DNA from: Helicobacteraceae bacterium
GTDB lineage: Bacteria > Campylobacterota > Campylobacteria > Campylobacterales > SZUA-545
DNA: 52,261 bases
NCBI GenBank assembly: GCA_031275395.1
Contig: JAISOU010000047.1
Span: forward strand, 1 to 52,261
Direction of reading: 5' to 3'
Shown here: in pieces, positions 1-9,031 of the stretch
Layout of the letters: each line of letters starts with the position of its first letter
Position numbering within the stretch: the stretch's first letter is position 1
Translations under genes and position numbers: made by a program
The notes under the pieces: model-generated
Database searches by the model: none
What the model was told of the DNA's origin: nothing
Seen by the model: only the letters and a program-made list of their open reading frames with translations

Positions 1-372
1 CGCTTTTGGCTCTCTACGCATTTTGCGTATCCTTTTGAACTTTGGATTTAGCAAGAACGCGCAAAGTTTAGCGCTTTTTAACTTTTTTAGCGCGCCGCAA
101 TTTTAATCATCGTCGTTTCTTAATTATTTCCGCGACAGAACGATAGGCGCGCACTCGCCTTTCTTTGCTCCTGCGTTCCTCCTTCGCGCCTCGCTACTTT
201 CGCGAGGCATTGTTACGGAGCGGGCGCTTTGCGGGAATGGCTTGCGGTTGTAGGTTTATGCTTTGTCGTAAAACGGCAAATAACTGATAGCGATTCTTTT
301 TAGAGGCAGTAGGCTAAGCGCAATAGAGATCGAAGCTCTAAAAGAGCGATTGCCAAACTATCGTTTTATCAA
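1..372. other. Intergenic stretch downstream of hydE, no gene seen
   Basis: I see no convincing gene here. All frames are short, and the sequence mixes AT-rich and GC-rich blocks. It contains two small inverted repeats: GCCTCG at 188-193 with CGAGGC at 203-208, and GCTCT/AGAGC around 335-347. Neither is followed by a clear T tract in the direction of hydE transcription, so I do not call a terminator. The left part may belong to a gene cut by the window edge. Confidence 0.5.
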
Positions 373-1959
373 TTAAAATTCAAGAGGCAGGGCGTTTGGA
401 AAGTAAAGTTTGCGGTTCGGCGCGATATGTTTGAGCGCCAATTGCGAAAGAGCCTTACAAGAAAAAAGCGATCCCAATAAAAAAATATTTTCAGGCGTTT
501 CTATATTAAGGGCGGCTAGAAAGCGATCGGCGTTTCTTGTCTTTATGAGCGAAGCGCCCGCGACGCTTTTAGATACGATTATATCGACAAGATCGCTTAA
601 AAAATAGATCAGGCTTTCGCACATTCCATAGGCGATTAACTCGTCGGGAGTCCCAGCGAGTTTGTAACTAATGGCGCTACGAAAAAAAGGAAGCGGATCG
701 ATTGCGTTATTGTTTAGTTTATAGTCGATTATCGGACTTTTTGGCATAGCGCAAAAAGCGATATATTCAAGCGTTTTATTAAACGCGCTTTTTATATCGA
801 GATCAAAACCTAAAATTAAGCCCGCGAGCGCCCACAGCGAAGCGACGTTTTTCGGCGCGTTTTCAAAGGTAGCGCTTTCGATCGCGCCGATTATATCGCC
901 ATATTTTTCGCGGTAATTTGAGATCAGCTTCGCGCCGCTTTCGCCGCTCTGTTCGATCGCGGCGAAAATATCCGCAATCGACGTAGGTAAATCTATTTTT
1001 AATAACTCTATCGCGCCCGTTTTAGGAGCGTTAAACATAAAGCGATCGTCGTTTTCGACGCTAAGAAAAAAGCCCAAATTGGCTTCGCCGCGCAGATCGC
1101 GCTCGTCGATCGCGGCGCCAAAGGCGCGAAAGTATGGCTCTTTAATAGTAAAAAACCGATCCAAAGACGGCGAAAAACCTAAGCCGCTAGCGATCAGATT
1201 TTGCGTTTCCAGCGCGACGACTTCAATATGATCGTAATCTTCTAAAACGATCGCTTTTACGCCTTTTTCGGCAAGTTTTAACGAAAGCAGATAGAGATAG
1301 AGATCGCCCGCGAGCGCTATACCAATCAAGCGCGGCAAAGCGGGATATTTGCTTTGAAAAATAAGATTGGTAGGAAGGCGTAAAATTGAACGTTCGATCG
1401 AGCCTAACGCGTTAATATCTTCCGTTTTTGCTATGGCGATTTCGGAGATATAGCCAATGTCGGTAGGCATAATTACGGCATTAGGATTATATGCGCGGTT
1501 TTCAAGCGCAAAAAGTCGATAGCTTCCGGATATTTCAATAGCGCCCCCCCCGCTAAGAGATTCTACGGCGCTATCGATCGGAGGCATATTTTCTAGCGCT
1601 TTTGCCGCGCCGATTTCAGGCTTAATCGTCCAATCGCCGCTTTTCTTTGCCGCTATTAAACTGCGCGGCGAAAAACCAAGAGGCGCAAAACAGGCTTTGA
1701 TCGCGCTCGATTCTTCTATATTCCAATTTTCGGCTATACGCGCCGTAACGCCGCGCAAAAAGATCGACAGCGGCGCTTCTGCGGCAAGCCGATCGCTAAA
1801 GGTTTTTAGCGCTTCCTCTTCGCCGCGAACAAACAGCGTTATCTTTTTGTTTTGTTTTTTAATATAAAACTCTTGTTTAGCTTGCGAAGCGATTAAGTAT
1901 AAGTAGTTTTCTAAAACCGCGTTTGGCGAAACGTAAATAAAATCGTAAGCTAAAATCAT
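373..1959 (-). CDS. hydE: HydE, hydrogenase accessory protein (divergent HypF-like)
   Basis: A 528-residue protein, last gene of the hydrogenase operon. Its start ATG overlaps the hydD stop. Size and position match HydE of Wolinella succinogenes and Helicobacter pylori, where hydE follows hydD and is needed for hydrogenase activity. The N-terminal region (about residues 35-70, with LFVRGEEEAL and LRGV) looks like a degenerate acylphosphatase domain. The C-terminal third, with MCESLIYFLSDLVDIIV and FLLGSLFSCKAL, resembles the Kae1-like end of HypF carbamoyltransferase, where a G-G-V-F-x-N segment would be expected. The HypF CxxC zinc-finger repeats are not visible. I infer a shortened HypF paralogue with an unproven biochemical role in hydrogenase maturation or membrane integration. 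The assignment to the HydE group is secure from context; the domain reading is less so. Confidence 0.82.
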   Translation of the reverse strand: MILAYDFIYVSPNAVLENYLYLIASQAKQEFYIKKQNKKITLFVRGEEEALKTFSDRLAAEAPLSIFLRGVTARIAENWNIEESSAIKACFAPLGFSPRSLIAAKKSGDWTIKPEIGAAKALENMPPIDSAVESLSGGGAIEISGSYRLFALENRAYNPNAVIMPTDIGYISEIAIAKTEDINALGSIERSILRLPTNLIFQSKYPALPRLIGIALAGDLYLYLLSLKLAEKGVKAIVLEDYDHIEVVALETQNLIASGLGFSPSLDRFFTIKEPYFRAFGAAIDERDLRGEANLGFFLSVENDDRFMFNAPKTGAIELLKIDLPTSIADIFAAIEQSGESGAKLISNYREKYGDIIGAIESATFENAPKNVASLWALAGLILGFDLDIKSAFNKTLEYIAFCAMPKSPIIDYKLNNNAIDPLPFFRSAISYKLAGTPDELIAYGMCESLIYFLSDLVDIIVSKSVAGASLIKTRNADRFLAALNIETPENIFLLGSLFSCKALSQLALKHIAPNRKLYFPNALPLEF

Positions 1960-2495
1960 AACTCTTTTCCAAAGTTATCGGCGACTTGCTGAATCGTTAT
2001 GTTCGGATCGATCGTTTCGACTAGAAAACCAAGCTCTTCTAAATGTTTAATCGCCGTTTTTTCCATAACGATCGCGCTATTTTGTATCGCCTCGCTCATC
2101 GTTAATGTCGTCCCCTCTACTATTTGCGGAACGACGCCGATAATTTTAGTCGTCGGGCGATCGCCTAAGAGATCCATCATAGAGAGCGTTTGGAGCATCT
2201 CGACTTCGTGCGCGCTTCCCTGCCAGCTTACGCCGTTTGGCATATCCTCGTAATCAAAAAAATAGACGTCGCCTACTTCGCCGTTATCCGCGCAAATACA
2301 GTCAAAAATGATTAGATAGTCGTAGGCGGCAATCAGCGGAGCTAATAACTGCGCCAAAGTGCCGCCGTCGGCTATATCGATCGTATGATCGGCGGAATTA
2401 AATCGATATTTTTGTTTAAGTAATCGGCTCAAATGCGCCCCGACTCCCTCGTCGGAGAACATTATATTGCCGATTCCTAAAAGCAGTATATTCAA
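1956..2495 (-). CDS. hydD: HydD, hydrogenase maturation endopeptidase
   Basis: A 179-residue member of the HyaD/HybD (M52) family. These proteases cleave the C-terminal tail of the large subunit after the NiFe(CN)2CO site is assembled. The N-terminus MNILLLGIGNIMFSDEGVG carries the family signature G-x-G-N-x(4)-DEG(V/I)G, in which the Glu or Asp binds the nickel of the substrate. A second conserved Asp lies near residue 65 (YLIIFDCI), and a His is present at W-Q-G-S-A-H-E (about residue 96). The start is TTG at 2495 and overlaps the hydC stop, so translational coupling is likely. It sits directly before hydE and after hydC, the order known from Wolinella. Confidence 0.93.
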   Translation of the reverse strand: MNILLLGIGNIMFSDEGVGAHLSRLLKQKYRFNSADHTIDIADGGTLAQLLAPLIAAYDYLIIFDCICADNGEVGDVYFFDYEDMPNGVSWQGSAHEVEMLQTLSMMDLLGDRPTTKIIGVVPQIVEGTTLTMSEAIQNSAIVMEKTAIKHLEELGFLVETIDPNITIQQVADNFGKEL

Positions 2496-3187
2496 GAACT
2501 ATGTTTTTTCTTAAATTTAATACCGCTTAAAATAGAGTCCAGCGCGCCCTCTTTGCCTCTTATAGAGTTGAAAACCACCATATAGACGTGAACGGGTAAA
2601 AATATCAGAACAACCCACATTAAAATATGGTGAATGACTCTTACGTTCGCCAAACCTCCAAATAAAACCTCAAAAGATCGCATAGCCGCATATAACGCGC
2701 CGCCCAATCCTTCGTGATAGACGTGGACATATAGAATTAGCCCCGTCAAACATAACAGCAAAAACGCTACGTATAACGCGCTGTAAGTAACGAACTGAAG
2801 CGGATTATACGCGCCTCTTAAATGCGGGTGTTTGCCGATCAGCAGATAATACTTGATCTGCGCGATCCATATCTTTGGACTAAGCGCGTCTTTAAACGAT
2901 TTGCGTTCCAACTTTTCCGCCTTGTCGCTAGATACGAAAAAGTAGTAAATCTTAAAGATCGTAAGCGCGATCAGCACAAATCCAAATATCTCGTGCCACA
3001 TTCGCATTCTTGCGTTCAGAAACAGATTAGGTTCGCCCGACACGGCAGGCGCCGCGAAAACCAAAGCGATATAAAAGCCCGTGATCGTCAGCGCGACAAT
3101 CGAAGCGGCGCGAATCCAATGCAACGCGCGGGTTACGCCGCTAAACTCGATCTCTACCTCTCTTATTTCGGCAATTTCTTTCGACAT
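2492..3187 (-). CDS. hydC: HydC, hydrogenase cytochrome b subunit
   Basis: A di-heme cytochrome b of 231 residues that anchors the hydrogenase in the cytoplasmic membrane and passes electrons from H2 to menaquinone. Several hydrophobic helices are evident. Histidines suitable as heme ligands occur in TRALHWIRAAS (helix 1), RMWHEIFGF (helix 2) and VRVIHHILMW...PVHVYMV (late helices), the pattern of the HydC/HyaC/HupC family. I chose ATG 3187 because AAGGAG stands 7 nt upstream. A TTG 18 nt earlier would only add a few charged residues and would place the start inside the hydB stop. The gene lies 14 bp after hydB and overlaps hydD. Confidence 0.93.
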   Translation of the reverse strand: MSKEIAEIREVEIEFSGVTRALHWIRAASIVALTITGFYIALVFAAPAVSGEPNLFLNARMRMWHEIFGFVLIALTIFKIYYFFVSSDKAEKLERKSFKDALSPKIWIAQIKYYLLIGKHPHLRGAYNPLQFVTYSALYVAFLLLCLTGLILYVHVYHEGLGGALYAAMRSFEVLFGGLANVRVIHHILMWVVLIFLPVHVYMVVFNSIRGKEGALDSILSGIKFKKKHSS

Positions 3188-3201
3188 TCCCTCTCCTTTT
3201 A

Positions 3202-4923
3202 TCAAGAAACGCTATCGATCGCAACCTTGTGCGATCCGAGTTCGTTACCACTCGTATCCATCACATGCACGGCGCAAGCGATACACGGATCGTAAGAGTG
3301 AATCTTGCGGATAATCTCTAACGGCTTACTTAGATCGGCGATCTTCAATCCTATTAAGCACTCTTCGTAAGAACCGCGTTGATTTTGCGCGTCTTTTGGC
3401 GAAGCGTTCCATGTGGAAGGTACGATCGCTTGATAGTTCTCGATCTTGCCGTTTTTAATTCTGATCCAATGGCTCAAAGTTCCGCGCGGTACATGTCCGA
3501 TATATCGCCCTTTATACTCGCGATTGTTATCAATCGTGTATGTCGAGTAGGTGCTTTGATCCGTCTTTAGGTTTTCGATCAGATTGTTAAACGCGCTAAG
3601 AGCGTTATCGGCGATCACTTTCGCTTCGATCATACGAGTCGCGGTGCGCCCAAGCGTGGAAAGAACGGCTGTGATCGGAAGCCCCGTATCTTTCAAAAAC
3701 TGATCGACGACTTTCACGACCGCCGCGTTGCCTTTGACGTAATTAACCGCGATATTCGCAAGCGGCCCGACCTGCATAGGTTTGCCGTCGTAACGCGGCG
3801 CTTTTATCCACGTATATTTGCCTTTTTCGTCGATCAAAGGCGCTTTTACGACTTTGCCCGTTCCGTCGATCGTATCGCCCTCTTTGAAGCCCGTATAGTT
3901 CGGATCGGTTTCTCCCTCGTAAGGGTGCAAAGCCGCGTCGTTTTTATACCACGATCGCGTCGCTCCTTCTTTGATCTTATCTTCATCGACTTCATAAACT
4001 TTGGTAATGTCGCCGTTAAGGATAATGCCGCTATCGAAGAGCCAATCGGTCGCGCTCGTTTGAAACTCTTTATACGTAAAGAGATTGGGCGTTCCCACGT
4101 CGCCGACGACGCTTGGCTCGCTCGCGTAGGCTTTGCCCGCCATAACGAGATCGGGATAGTAAGCGCGGTTGATAAAATCCGCTATCTCTTGAAACTTAAC
4201 GAGATATTCGCCAAGCCTAGCCGGATCGAGCAAATCCATCACGCAGGTTACGCCGCCTACGGATAGGCTTTGCGGGTGCGGTTGCTTGGAGCCGAAGATC
4301 GCCATCATCTGCGCGACGGTTCTTTGGATTCTCAAACATTCGAGATAGTGCGAAACCGCGATCAGGTTCTGTTCGGGCGTAAGCCGATAGGTCGCATGCC
4401 CCCAATAGCCGTTTGCGAAGGGCCCTAAAGCGCCCTTTTTCACAAATCCGGCGACGCGCTCTTTTACGGCGGTTAATTGATCCGCGCCGCAAGCGTAAGG
4501 GATCGCGGTATATTTGAACGCCTCGTCCGCCGCTTTTCGCGGATCGGCGCTTAACGCAGCGACAATATCCACAAAATCAAGCGCGTGAAGCTGATAAAAA
4601 TGCACGGGGTGATCGTGTAAAAAAAGCGCCGCGTTCATCAGCGTTCGCGTCAAAACGGCGTTTAGCGGCGGCGCGATCTTTAGCGCGTCCTCTACCGCCA
4701 TAATTCCCGCCTTGTAGTGCGAAAAGGTGCAAACGCCGCAAATGCGTTGCGTGAAAAAGCCCGCGTCGCGGGGATCGCGCCCTTTTAATATCTTTTCGAT
4801 ACCGCGCCACAGCGTAGCCGTCGAATAGGCTTCCGTAACGACGTTATTGTCGTTTACCACCACTTCTACGCGCAGGTGTCCTTCGATTCTTGTGATTGGA
4901 TCGACTACTATTCTTTTGCTCAT
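3202..4923 (-). CDS. hydB: HydB, [NiFe] hydrogenase large subunit
   Basis: The 573-residue catalytic subunit of a membrane-bound uptake hydrogenase that oxidises H2 in the periplasm. The N-terminal nickel ligands are in RICGVC (C62, C65), and the C-terminal ligands are in DPCIACAVH (C547, C550). The 20 residues after H553 are the tail expected to be removed by HydD. The start ATG is preceded by GGGAG. Length and motifs fit the Campylobacterota HydB (group 1b type). The protein has no export signal and is expected to travel with HydA through the Tat system. Confidence 0.97.
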   Translation of the reverse strand: MSKRIVVDPITRIEGHLRVEVVVNDNNVVTEAYSTATLWRGIEKILKGRDPRDAGFFTQRICGVCTFSHYKAGIMAVEDALKIAPPLNAVLTRTLMNAALFLHDHPVHFYQLHALDFVDIVAALSADPRKAADEAFKYTAIPYACGADQLTAVKERVAGFVKKGALGPFANGYWGHATYRLTPEQNLIAVSHYLECLRIQRTVAQMMAIFGSKQPHPQSLSVGGVTCVMDLLDPARLGEYLVKFQEIADFINRAYYPDLVMAGKAYASEPSVVGDVGTPNLFTYKEFQTSATDWLFDSGIILNGDITKVYEVDEDKIKEGATRSWYKNDAALHPYEGETDPNYTGFKEGDTIDGTGKVVKAPLIDEKGKYTWIKAPRYDGKPMQVGPLANIAVNYVKGNAAVVKVVDQFLKDTGLPITAVLSTLGRTATRMIEAKVIADNALSAFNNLIENLKTDQSTYSTYTIDNNREYKGRYIGHVPRGTLSHWIRIKNGKIENYQAIVPSTWNASPKDAQNQRGSYEECLIGLKIADLSKPLEIIRKIHSYDPCIACAVHVMDTSGNELGSHKVAIDSVS

Positions 4924-4935
4924 TGCTTCTCCCTT

Positions 4936-6075
4936 TTACTCGGCTTTTTTGAACGCGCTGATAGCCGCGTGCGCCGCCATACCAATCGCTGTTACCGTTA
5001 AAATAGCGACGCCGATCTTATCCGCCGTCGCGTCCGCGTCGATCGAGCTAAACGGTTTGCTCGCTAAAGGCTCTTCAAACGGCCCCATTACGTCCCAAAA
5101 ATCCGGTTCGGAACAGCCGATACAGCCATGCCCCGCTTGAACGGGCCAAGAGGTGTGCTGATTAAACCGCTCTCTGGAGCAGTTATTGAAGGTGTAAGGG
5201 CCTTTGCAACCGACTTTATAGAGGCAGTAGCCGTTTTTCGCGCCTTCGTCGCCGAACTGTTGCACAAACTCGCCCGCGTCGAAATGCCCGCGCCGCTCGC
5301 ACAGATCGTGAATACGCAAACCGTAAGCCCATTTGGGGCGATTGTAGCTATCTAAAGCGGGAAGCGTCCCGAATAGAATAAAGTGAAGCACGTTGCCCAC
5401 GATATTCTTTTCGCTAGGAGGACAGCCCGGTACGTTTATAACGGGTTTGCCCGTGATCTTATGAAGAGGTTTCGCGTTTGTAGGATTAGGACGCGCCGCT
5501 TGAACGCCGCCGAAGCTAGAACAGGTGCCGATCGCAAAGATCGCCATCGCGTTTGCCGCCGCCTCTCTCGCGTGTTCCGCGCCTTTTTTGCCGTGCGGGC
5601 CGACCGTGAGATAAAACTCGCTATTGCCTGCGGGAATACCGCCTTCGACCATTAAGATGTAACTATTTTTATACTTCTTGATCGCCTCTTCAAGATTGGC
5701 TTCCGCTTGCCAGCCGCTCGCCGCCATCACCGTTTCGTGATATTCCAACGAAATATAATCGAAGATCAGGCTGTCGATCGTCGGCGCGTCCGAACGTAGT
5801 AAGCTTTCGCTGCAACCCGTACATTCCGCCATATGTAGCCACACTACAGGAATGCGACCAGCCGCCAATTCAGCCGCTTGCGCGACCAACGGCGCAAAAC
5901 TTAAAGGTAAGGAAAGAGCCGCCGTAGTCCCCGCAGCCCACTTCATAAAGTCGCGGCGCGAGATTCCATTCTTCTCCAAAACCGCTTCGATCGGCTCGCG
6001 ATCGTCAATCCGCGCCTTGCTCGCCAGCGCGTCTAACCGCGCCGATAGCTTGTCGTATAACTCTTGATACTCCAT
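4936..6075 (-). CDS. hydA: HydA, [NiFe] hydrogenase small subunit (Tat-exported)
   Basis: The 379-residue electron-transfer subunit with three FeS clusters. A twin-arginine signal ISRRDFMKW (R40-R41) followed by a hydrophobic stretch and a likely AQA cleavage site (about residue 67) drives export of the HydAB pair. The Tat signal is preceded by an unusually long acidic N-region of about 38 residues. The proximal cluster motif AECTGCSES (C85, C88) and C-terminal cysteines in GHGCIGCSEPDFWD are present. A hydrophobic helix near residues 350-370 forms the C-terminal membrane anchor. ATG 6075 is preceded by GGAGG. First gene of the operon, divergent from tig. Confidence 0.97.
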   Translation of the reverse strand: MEYQELYDKLSARLDALASKARIDDREPIEAVLEKNGISRRDFMKWAAGTTAALSLPLSFAPLVAQAAELAAGRIPVVWLHMAECTGCSESLLRSDAPTIDSLIFDYISLEYHETVMAASGWQAEANLEEAIKKYKNSYILMVEGGIPAGNSEFYLTVGPHGKKGAEHAREAAANAMAIFAIGTCSSFGGVQAARPNPTNAKPLHKITGKPVINVPGCPPSEKNIVGNVLHFILFGTLPALDSYNRPKWAYGLRIHDLCERRGHFDAGEFVQQFGDEGAKNGYCLYKVGCKGPYTFNNCSRERFNQHTSWPVQAGHGCIGCSEPDFWDVMGPFEEPLASKPFSSIDADATADKIGVAILTVTAIGMAAHAAISAFKKAE

Positions 6076-6396
6076 TGCTCGCCTCCTATGTGGATACTCA
6101 ATGTAATGCTATCGACTATTATCTTAAACTTAACTTATATCTAATACTTTTTTATTAAGAAAACTTACAGGTTAGCCAAAAATCCCCCTTTTTCCCCGTT
6201 GTTCGCGCGACAAAGCGGTAGTTTCTCGCAAAAAACTTTTCGCAAACGGGGATTGTAAGGGAAGCGTTTTTAGCGCCAAAATGTATATTTCGCTAAAATC
6301 CGCGACTTTCTTGCCAAAAATCTGCGATTTTTCGGCGGATCAATCGTTAATTAAAGAAATTGACAAAAGCGGCGCTTTTTGTCGAAAAGAGGGTTT
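6076..6396. promoter_or_regulatory. Divergent intergenic region between hydA and tig
   Basis: About 320 bp separate the two operons. On the plus strand TAAAAT at 6294-6299 (context CGCTAAAATC) is a good -10 box of the Campylobacterota type for tig. On the minus strand the AT-rich segment about 6100-6150 probably holds the hydA promoter, but I cannot choose one -10 box there. No gene-like reading frame is visible. Confidence 0.5.
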
Positions 6397-7803
6397 ATGC
6401 AGATTTCAGCGAATAGAATAGACGGCGCAAACGCGGTTATCGCCGCGTCGTTCGATCAGAACGCGATCGCCGAAGCGGAAAAAGAGGTCGCGGCAAAGAT
6501 AGCCAAAGAAACGAATATCGCGGGCTTTCGCAAAGGCAAAGTTCCCGTTTCGGAGATCAGACGTCGATTCAAGGAACGTTTAGAAGCGGACGCAAAGAGC
6601 GCTCTAGCAAATCGGGCGTTCGAGGAGGGATTAAAAACGCTGGACAAACCCGAGTTGATCGGTATGCCCGTCGTAACCAAAAGCGCGCAAAAAGAGGGCG
6701 GTTTGGAGCTGGAGCTTAAACTCTCTTTGCGCCCCGCGATCGAGCTTGGCGATTACAACGCGCTTGTTCCATCGTTCGATCCGATCGTCGTTACGCAAAA
6801 GAGTTTAGACGAAACCTTGCAAAAAGCCGCCGATTCTACGGCGAAACCGGAGGCGATCGAACAAAAGCGCGCCTTAAAAGAGGGCGATTACGCGCAGTTT
6901 GATTTCAGCGGTTTTATCGACGGCAAACCGCTCGAAGGCGCTCAAGCTACGGATTACGAGTTAAAGATCGGATCTAAAAGCTTTATTCCCGGGTTTGAAG
7001 AAAAGATGATCGGATTAAAGACGGGCGAAACGCGCCAGATTGTCATAACCTTCCCAAGCGATTATCACGTTACGGGGATTGCGGGCAAAGAGGCGAAGTT
7101 CGACGTTTCGCTTAAAGCGATCAAGGTCAAAAAAAGCGTGGAGCTAAACGACGAAGTCGCTAAAAAGCTCTTGCAGGGCGTGGAAGGCGCGAATCTTGAA
7201 AAGTTAAAAGAGGCGGTTGAAAAGACGCTTTTCGACGAACAAAAATCAAAACTATACGGCGAAGAGCTTCGCCCAAAACTGCTTGAAGCGCTACTTAAAA
7301 AATACGAGTTCGATCTACCGGAGATTATTTTGGAGCAAGAGATTGATCATCTCGCCACGCAAAAGGCGAGAACGCTAGACGAAGAGGCGCTAAAAAAGCT
7401 CCAAAGCGACGAGGGCGCGTTAAAGGCGCTACGCGAAGAGTTTAGAACCGAAGCTAAAGAGCGCGTAAAAACGACGCTTTTGATCGACGCGATCGCAAAG
7501 GCGGAAAAGATAGCCGTTAGCGATCGGGAGGTCGCGCAGGCGATCTACTATCAGGCGTTGCAATCGGGACAGAATCCGCAAGAAACGATCGACTACTACC
7601 GCAAAAACAACTTAACGGCGGTCGTTAAAATGTCGCTTACGGAAGATCGCGCATTGACGGCGCTACTTGATCGAAAATCCGCCGCGCAAGAGGGCGCGCC
7701 AAAACCGACGAAGCCAAAAAAAGCGCAACCAAGCGAAAGCGAAAAAAAGACGAGCAAAAAGCCAAGCGGCGCTAAAAAAGAGGCAAGGGGAGAAGAGGCT
7801 TGA
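6397..7803 (+). CDS. tig: Trigger factor, ribosome-associated chaperone/PPIase
   Basis: A 468-residue protein with the three-part trigger factor layout. The N-terminal ribosome-binding domain has the signature GFRKGKVP (about residue 44). A central FKBP-type peptidyl-prolyl isomerase domain (about 155-235) includes GDYAQFDFSGFIDG and FIPGFEEKMIGLKTGE. A helical C-terminal domain follows. The tail (last 35 residues) is an extra Lys/Pro/Ser-rich extension and makes the protein longer than the usual 430-450. ATG 6397 is chosen over an upstream TTG at 6379 because GAGGG lies directly before it and MQISAN is the typical beginning. It heads a plus-strand run with clpP and def, as in Campylobacter jejuni. 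Confidence 0.96.
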   Translation: MQISANRIDGANAVIAASFDQNAIAEAEKEVAAKIAKETNIAGFRKGKVPVSEIRRRFKERLEADAKSALANRAFEEGLKTLDKPELIGMPVVTKSAQKEGGLELELKLSLRPAIELGDYNALVPSFDPIVVTQKSLDETLQKAADSTAKPEAIEQKRALKEGDYAQFDFSGFIDGKPLEGAQATDYELKIGSKSFIPGFEEKMIGLKTGETRQIVITFPSDYHVTGIAGKEAKFDVSLKAIKVKKSVELNDEVAKKLLQGVEGANLEKLKEAVEKTLFDEQKSKLYGEELRPKLLEALLKKYEFDLPEIILEQEIDHLATQKARTLDEEALKKLQSDEGALKALREEFRTEAKERVKTTLLIDAIAKAEKIAVSDREVAQAIYYQALQSGQNPQETIDYYRKNNLTAVVKMSLTEDRALTALLDRKSAAQEGAPKPTKPKKAQPSESEKKTSKKPSGAKKEARGEEA

Positions 7804-8324
7804 AAACCGCCGTAAGCGCGGCGATCGCGTTGTGTCTGGCGATAGGTTTTGCGTTTGGCGCGGACGATAAAGCCAAAGACGAATACGCAAACGGCGTAAG
7901 CGAGTTTCGCCAAAAACATAACGCGCAAAAGGCGATCGAATACTTCGATAGGGCGATTAAACTTGATCCGAAATATGCGCTCGCTTACCATAATCGCGCG
8001 CTTGCTTATTACGATCTGGGCGAATACGAAAGCGCCGCCAACGATTTTTCCAAAGCGATCGCGCTCGAAGCGAATAACGTAGCCGCGTACGCCAATCGCG
8101 CGCTTGTTTATCTCGACGTAGGCGAATATGAAAAAGCGCTTGCGGATTGCGACGAAGCCGTTAAGCTAAATCCAAATTACGCGGAAGGCTATAATAACCG
8201 CGCGGTAATTTACGCCGCCATGAAAGACTACAAAAGCGCGACGAAAGACGCAAAAAGGGCTTGCGAACTTGGGGTTTGCAGATTTTTTGATACATTGGAA
8301 GCGGGCGGCGAATTGGTTGATTGA
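7800..8324 (+). CDS. Secreted or periplasmic TPR-repeat protein
   Basis: A 174-residue protein with an N-terminal signal peptide (KTAVSAAIALCLAIGFAFGA, residues 2-21) followed by about four tetratricopeptide repeats, recognisable from repeated AL(A/V)Y..RAL.Y.D.GEYE.A patterns (residues 45-150). TPR arrays are protein-interaction scaffolds, and no enzymatic domain is visible. The start is TTG at 7800, overlapping the tig stop and preceded by a purine-rich GGGGAGAAGAGG, so it is probably co-translated with tig. Partner unknown. Confidence 0.85.
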   Translation: MKTAVSAAIALCLAIGFAFGADDKAKDEYANGVSEFRQKHNAQKAIEYFDRAIKLDPKYALAYHNRALAYYDLGEYESAANDFSKAIALEANNVAAYANRALVYLDVGEYEKALADCDEAVKLNPNYAEGYNNRAVIYAAMKDYKSATKDAKRACELGVCRFFDTLEAGGELVD

Positions 8325-8418
8325 CGCGCGGATTTATCGCCGAAAGAAAAGTCAATCCTAAGGCGATAAAAGTTGGATAAGTCATAATGACGATTAAATA
8401 ACTTAACAAAGGCTAACG

Positions 8419-9009
8419 ATGAGTTACTATGTTCCATACGTGATAGAGCGAACGGGGCGCGGCGAGCGAAGCTACGACATTTATTCGCGTCTGTTAAAAG
8501 ATCGGATTGTGATGCTTGGCGGCGAGATCGACGACGGCGTGGCAAGCTCGATCGTGGCGCAATTTCTGTTTTTGGAGGCCGAAGATCCCGAAAAGGATAT
8601 TTACCTTTATATCAATTCGCCCGGCGGCGTGATCACTAGCGGTATGGCGATCTACGACACGATGCAGTATATCAAGCCCGACGTGGCGACGATCTGTATC
8701 GGTCAAGCCGCGTCGATGGGCGCGTTTTTGCTCTCCTGCGGCGCTAGGGGCAAAAGGCACGCGTTGCCAAACTCGCGCATTATGCTCCACCAGCCGCTCG
8801 GCGGGGCGCAAGGGCAAGCTACCGATATCGAGATACAGGCAAAAGAGATCATCAGGATTAAGGCGATCATCAACGAGATTTTGGCGCAAAATACGGGCAA
8901 ACCGCTGAAGACGATCCAAAGCGACACCGATCGCGATTTCTTTATGAGCGCGAAAGAAGCGTTAAATTATGGCATAATAGACGCGGTTGTCGAGAAAAGT
9001 TTGAAGTAG
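8419..9009 (+). CDS. clpP: ClpP, ATP-dependent Clp protease proteolytic subunit
   Basis: A 196-residue serine peptidase. The catalytic triad is readable as S99 in [10 protein letters not shown]124 in IMLHQPLGG and D173 in [10 protein letters not shown]. Length and motifs are fully typical. The tetradecamer works with ClpX or ClpA in the cytoplasm. A possible -10 box CATAAT lies at 8383-8388, so clpP may have its own promoter in addition to read-through from tig. Followed by a GGDEF-like gene and def. Confidence 0.98.
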   Translation: MSYYVPYVIERTGRGERSYDIYSRLLKDRIVMLGGEIDDGVASSIVAQFLFLEAEDPEKDIYLYINSPGGVITSGMAIYDTMQYIKPDVATICIGQAASMGAFLLSCGARGKRHALPNSRIMLHQPLGGAQGQATDIEIQAKEIIRIKAIINEILAQNTGKPLKTIQSDTDRDFFMSAKEALNYGIIDAVVEKSLK

Positions 9010-9031
9010 GTTTTACGAGGAGAGTTCGGAA

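Noticed and set aside
2822-3295. 157-codon plus-strand frame across hydC/hydB
   Set aside because: It is antisense to two genes with complete motifs and lacks any recognisable domain; a shadow frame caused by the base composition.
7596-7991. 131-codon minus-strand frame at the end of tig
   Set aside because: Antisense to the Lys-rich tail of trigger factor; Phe/Leu/Ser low complexity only.
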